Shown: piece by piece, positions 31,055 to 33,651 of the stretch | Position numbering within the stretch: position 1 is the first letter of the stretch | Layout: every line of letters starts with the position of its first letter | DNA from: Acidobacteriota bacterium | GTDB taxonomy: Bacteria; Acidobacteriota; Aminicenantia; UBA2199 | NCBI GenBank assembly: GCA_025456205.1 | Contig: JALOLA010000040.1 | Coordinates: 1-33,651 of the forward strand | DNA: 33,651 nt | Direction: 5' to 3' | Made by a program: the position numbers and the translations under genes | The notes under the pieces: generated by a model | The model's input: the letters and a program-made list of their open reading frames with translations, nothing else | Told to the model about the DNA's origin: nothing | Database searches by the model: none

Positions 31055-31474
31055 ATGAAAAGCTATCGCAAGGAACTGTGGTTCCAGACCCCCGGCCGGC
31101 GCGCCTTCATCAACATCACCCCCGACGTCGAGCGGGCGCTGGCCGAGAGCGGCGTCCGCGAGGGCCTGGCGCTGGTCAACGCCATGCACATCACGGCCTC
31201 GGTGTTCATCAATGACGACGAGTCGGGGCTGCACCAGGACTATGAAAAGTGGCTGGAAAAGCTGGCCCCGCACGAGCCGGTCTCGGCCTACCGCCACAAC
31301 CTCAGCGGCGAGGACAACGGCGATGCCCACCTGAAGCGCCAGGTCATGGGCCGCGAGGTGGTGGTGGCGGTCAGCGGCGGCCGCCTCGACTTCGGCCCCT
31401 GGGAGCGGATCTTCTACGGCGAGTTCGACGGCAGGAGGAAGAAGCGCGTGCTGGTCAAGATCATAGGAGAATAA
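31055..31474 (+). CDS. yjbQ: YjbQ/UPF0047-family protein
   Basis: A 139-residue protein, the usual family length. The start ATG 31055 ([12 protein letters not shown]) matches the family N-terminus. It carries the characteristic [31 protein letters not shown] core and the C-terminal [31 protein letters not shown] segment. Members form trimers with a metal-like site from His residues and can substitute weakly for thiamine phosphate synthase in E. coli; the physiological role is unclear. Confidence 0.93.
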   Translation: MKSYRKELWFQTPGRRAFINITPDVERALAESGVREGLALVNAMHITASVFINDDESGLHQDYEKWLEKLAPHEPVSAYRHNLSGEDNGDAHLKRQVMGREVVVAVSGGRLDFGPWERIFYGEFDGRRKKRVLVKIIGE

Positions 31475-31479
31475 CCCTC

Positions 31480-31584
31480 GGCGCAGGGTGCAAGGCGCAA
31501 GGTGCAAGGCAAGAAAATTTGCATGCCATTTTTATGCTCCTTATCTTTCTTCCCTACGCCCTTCGCCCTTCACCTTACGCCGAG
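31480..31584. repeat. GGCGNAA-type heptameric inverted repeat pair, second copy
   Basis: Left arm 31480-31514: GGCGCAG, GGTGCAA, GGCGCAA, GGTGCAA, GGCAAGA. Right arm about 31550-31584: CGCCCTT, CGCCCTT, CACCTTA, CGCCGAG. Same unit type and geometry as the element at 19757-19858. It starts 5 bp after the yjbQ stop and ends 18 bp before the next -35 box. Confidence 0.82.
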
Positions 31585-31601
31585 TCTACCTTCGCTTCGC
31601 G

Positions 31602-31630
31602 TTGACAAATCGTCTCCGGGCCTTTAAGAT
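31602..31630 (+). promoter_or_regulatory. promoter of the membrane protein/xanthine dehydrogenase genes
   Basis: Perfect TTGACA (31602-31607), 17 bp, TAAGAT (31625-31630). The leader is about 28 nt with AGAGGT (31655-31660) before ATG 31665. Confidence 0.65.
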
Positions 31631-31664
31631 AAGCCATGCTCTCGACGAGTTCCAAGAGGTGCTA

Positions 31665-32354
31665 ATGGCGAGCCATAACGACTCCCTGTCCTGGAAATTT
31701 TATTTGTTGAATATCCTGGTGCTGGGCGCGCTGCTCGGCCTGGTCGAGGCCGCCCTGGGCGGGTTGATCCGCCAGGCCGGCCTGCCGCTGCGCGGCCCCC
31801 TGGTCACCGCCGCCGGCTTCGCCATCATGGCCGCCGGGCTGGCCATCTTCAAGCAGGCCCGGCTGATCCCCGGTGTCACCCTCGTGGGCATCCTCGGCAA
31901 GTGGCTGGCCGTGCCGCTGCTGGGCCTGCCCGTCTTTTGCCAGGCCAACGCCCACCTGGCCATCCTGCTCAACGGCGCCTGCCTCTATGCCGGCGTCAGC
32001 CTGTTCAGGAAGAAGATCGCCGACAACCCGCGCGGGCAAAGCGTCGTGGCCGGGATCGCGGCTTTCGCCGGCGGCTCGGCCTTCTTCGCCCTCGGTGGCT
32101 TCTGGGCCCCCTGCCGCCACCTGCTCTCCTTCCACCATGCCGGCGGGGCCGTCCCCTACATGCTGACGCGCGTCGCGCCCGCCGCCCTGCTGGCCGCCCT
32201 GCTCTTCCCGCTGGGCTACGCCCTGGGGCGGCGCCTGGAAAAATGGCTGCTGCCCCTGTGGCTGGCGCGCCGGCCCCTGCTCATCCCCCTGGCCGCGACC
32301 ATCGCTTTGGCCTGCTGGGGAGGGACGGTGCTGCTCACCGCCGCCGGATTCTGA
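31665..32354 (+). CDS. polytopic membrane protein of unknown function
   Basis: A 229-residue protein with about six to seven hydrophobic helices. The start at 31665 follows an AGAGGT site; the frame extends upstream through the repeat but that part is not coding. There are scattered Arg/Lys residues at helix ends, two loop cysteines (FCQAN, APCRHLLSFHH) and a short His-rich loop (RHLLSFHHAGG). I recognise no family. It is read together with the xanthine-dehydrogenase-type gene 20 bp downstream, so a role in purine or cofactor transport is conceivable but unproven. Confidence 0.65.
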   Translation: MASHNDSLSWKFYLLNILVLGALLGLVEAALGGLIRQAGLPLRGPLVTAAGFAIMAAGLAIFKQARLIPGVTLVGILGKWLAVPLLGLPVFCQANAHLAILLNGACLYAGVSLFRKKIADNPRGQSVVAGIAAFAGGSAFFALGGFWAPCRHLLSFHHAGGAVPYMLTRVAPAALLAALLFPLGYALGRRLEKWLLPLWLARRPLLIPLAATIALACWGGTVLLTAAGF

Positions 32355-32374
32355 GGGCGCCGCCGCGCCTGGCG

Positions 32375-33651
32375 ATGGACAAGAAGATCGTTTTCATCCT
32401 GAACGACCGCGAGGTGCGCACCTCCCTGCCCGCGGGCACCGCCCTGGTCGATTTCATCCGCGACGACCAGCGCCTGACCGGCACCCGCGTCGGCTGCCGC
32501 GAAGGCGACTGCGGGGCCTGCACCGTGCTGCTGGGCATGCTGGCGGCGGGCGGCGTGCGCTACCGCTCCATGGCCTCCTGCCTCTTTCCCCTGGCCGATG
32601 CCGCCGGCTGCCACGTGGTCACCGTCGAGGGGCTGAACCGCGTCGACCTGACCCCGGTGCAGCAGGCCATCGTCAGCGAAGGCGCCAGCCAGTGCGGCTT
32701 TTGCACCCCCGGCCTGGTGGTCAGCCTCAGCGGCTTCCTGCTCAATGACGCGCGGCTGCTGGACGACGACGCGGTCACGGCCATCGAGGGCAACGTCTGC
32801 CGCTGCACCGGCTACGCGTCGATCCGTCGCGCCGTCGAGCGCCTGCTGCGCGAGCTGCGGCCGCCGCTGCTGGCCGCGCCCGACCGGCTCCAGGCGCTGG
32901 TCGGCCTCGGCGTCTTTCCCGCCTATTTCCCCGCCATCGCCGGGCGCCTGCGGGCGCTGCCCGCCAGCGGGCCCGGGACGGCGAAAAAGGCCGCCATGAT
33001 CGTGGCTGGCGGCACGGACCTGTACGTGCAGCGCGGCCCCGAACTGCCGGAAAAAGAGCTGCAGCTGCTCTCGCGGCGCGGGGGCTTCGCCGCCATCTGG
33101 CCCGACGCCGAGCGCATCTTCATCGGCGCCGCCGCCACGGTCGCGGACATGATGGAGTCGGCGCTGCTCACGGCCGCCCTGCCGCGCCTGCCCATTTTCC
33201 TGCGCCGCGTCTCCTCCACCCAGGTGCGCAACCGGGCCACCGTCGGCGGCAACATCGTCAATGCCTCGCCCATCGGCGACCTCAGCGTCATGCTCCTGGC
33301 CCTCGACGCCGTTATCGGCCTGCGCCTGGGCGCCAGGGTCCGCGAGCTGAAGCTGCGCGAGTTTTTCCTGGGCTACAAGAAGCTGGCGCTGCGGCCGGGC
33401 GAAGTGGCGGCCTGGGTGAGCATCCCCGTGGCCGGCGACGGCTGGCGCTTCCATTTCGAGAAGGTGGCCCGCCGCGAGCAACAGGACATCGCCTCGGTGA
33501 ACTCGGCCATCGGCCTGCAGCTGGCCGGCGGGCGCATCGCCGTTGCCCACGTCGCCGTCGGCGGCGTGGCCCCGGTGCCGCTCTACCTGAAAAAAGCGTC
33601 GGCGCTGCTCGTCGGCCGGGAGGTCTCGCCGGCGCTGCTGAAGGAATTCCT
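32375..33651 (+). CDS. xanthine dehydrogenase-type small subunit: two [2Fe-2S] domains plus FAD domain (3' end outside window)
   Basis: The visible 425 residues start at ATG 32375. Plant-type [2Fe-2S] ligands are C41, C46, C49 and C69. The second, helical [2Fe-2S] domain has C107/C110 (QCGFCTPG) and C142/C144 (NVCRCTGY). A flavin domain follows, with AGGTDL at residues 211-216 and a VRNRATVGGNIVNASPIGD segment (about 288-306). This is the XdhA arrangement of bacterial xanthine dehydrogenase. The molybdopterin subunit would be expected just downstream, outside the window. Close relatives act on aldehydes, CO or other N-heterocycles, so purine specificity is inferred. Confidence 0.88.
   Translation, partial: MDKKIVFILNDREVRTSLPAGTALVDFIRDDQRLTGTRVGCREGDCGACTVLLGMLAAGGVRYRSMASCLFPLADAAGCHVVTVEGLNRVDLTPVQQAIVSEGASQCGFCTPGLVVSLSGFLLNDARLLDDDAVTAIEGNVCRCTGYASIRRAVERLLRELRPPLLAAPDRLQALVGLGVFPAYFPAIAGRLRALPASGPGTAKKAAMIVAGGTDLYVQRGPELPEKELQLLSRRGGFAAIWPDAERIFIGAAATVADMMESALLTAALPRLPIFLRRVSSTQVRNRATVGGNIVNASPIGDLSVMLLALDAVIGLRLGARVRELKLREFFLGYKKLALRPGEVAAWVSIPVAGDGWRFHFEKVARREQQDIASVNSAIGLQLAGGRIAVAHVAVGGVAPVPLYLKKASALLVGREVSPALLKEF

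Noticed and set aside
31488-31664. Upstream extension of the membrane protein frame through the GGCGNAA repeat
   Set aside because: The -35/-10 promoter and the ribosome site lie inside it, and the sequence is repeat rather than coding.

Overview
The window is GC-rich bacterial chromosome with densely packed genes and no phage, transposase, CRISPR array, rRNA or tRNA that I can see. The gene set includes rsmD, thiI, HU, serS, a type IV pilus/type II secretion-like assembly operon, an M1 lipoprotein peptidase, an M19 dipeptidase, a LiaF-like protein, an NhaC antiporter, RmuC, an OPA-type transporter, nucleoside salvage enzymes and a xanthine-dehydrogenase-type protein. This points to a didermal heterotroph. 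The TPR-secretin-cohesin-like layout of the secretin and the overall style recall Acidobacteriota/Aminicenantes genomes, but that placement is an inference and no marker here settles it.

Layout: 1-2.8 kb (+) holds the end of rsmD, an M1-type metallopeptidase lipoprotein and a predicted outer-membrane protein. 2.86-4.9 kb (+) holds two paralogous NAD-dependent epimerase/dehydratase-like genes. 4.9-7.7 kb (-) is an overlapping operon of a coiled-coil protein, a family-4 glycosyltransferase and thiI. 7.9-8.2 kb (+) is an HU gene with a near-consensus promoter. 8.3-16.6 kb (-) is one long overlapping operon headed by serS, followed by pilC, pilB, pilM, pilN, pilO, pilP-like and a secretin. 16.7-18.0 kb (+) is an M19 dipeptidase.

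From about 18 kb the style changes. Genes become single units or pairs separated by 100-300 bp gaps: a secreted unknown, a LiaF-like protein, NhaC, RmuC, a P-loop protein with an OPA transporter, a TPR protein, an MBL hydrolase with a nucleoside deaminase, a small beta-grasp-like protein with a 5'-nucleotidase and thymidine kinase, an EamA transporter, YjbQ, a membrane protein, and a xanthine-dehydrogenase-type Fe-S/FAD protein that runs off the end. The deaminase, 5'-nucleotidase, thymidine kinase and molybdo-flavoenzyme suggest a nucleoside/purine scavenging theme.

The most unusual signal is non-coding. Most of the longer gaps after 18 kb carry degenerate tandem repeats with a strict 7-nt period. 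Several unrelated unit types occur (ACGCGTR, GGCGNAA, AAATTCC-like, ACGGTNN, GTGATGN, GAATNNC), mostly arranged as facing inverted arms that could form long hairpins, in one place nested. They occur in co-directional and divergent gaps, so they are not simply terminators. Other points of interest are four genes whose -10 box lies 6-7 nt before the start codon (predicted leaderless mRNAs, including serS at the head of the pilus operon), and two genes (pilP-like and tdk) whose C-terminal frame looks disturbed by one base in a short homopolymer.
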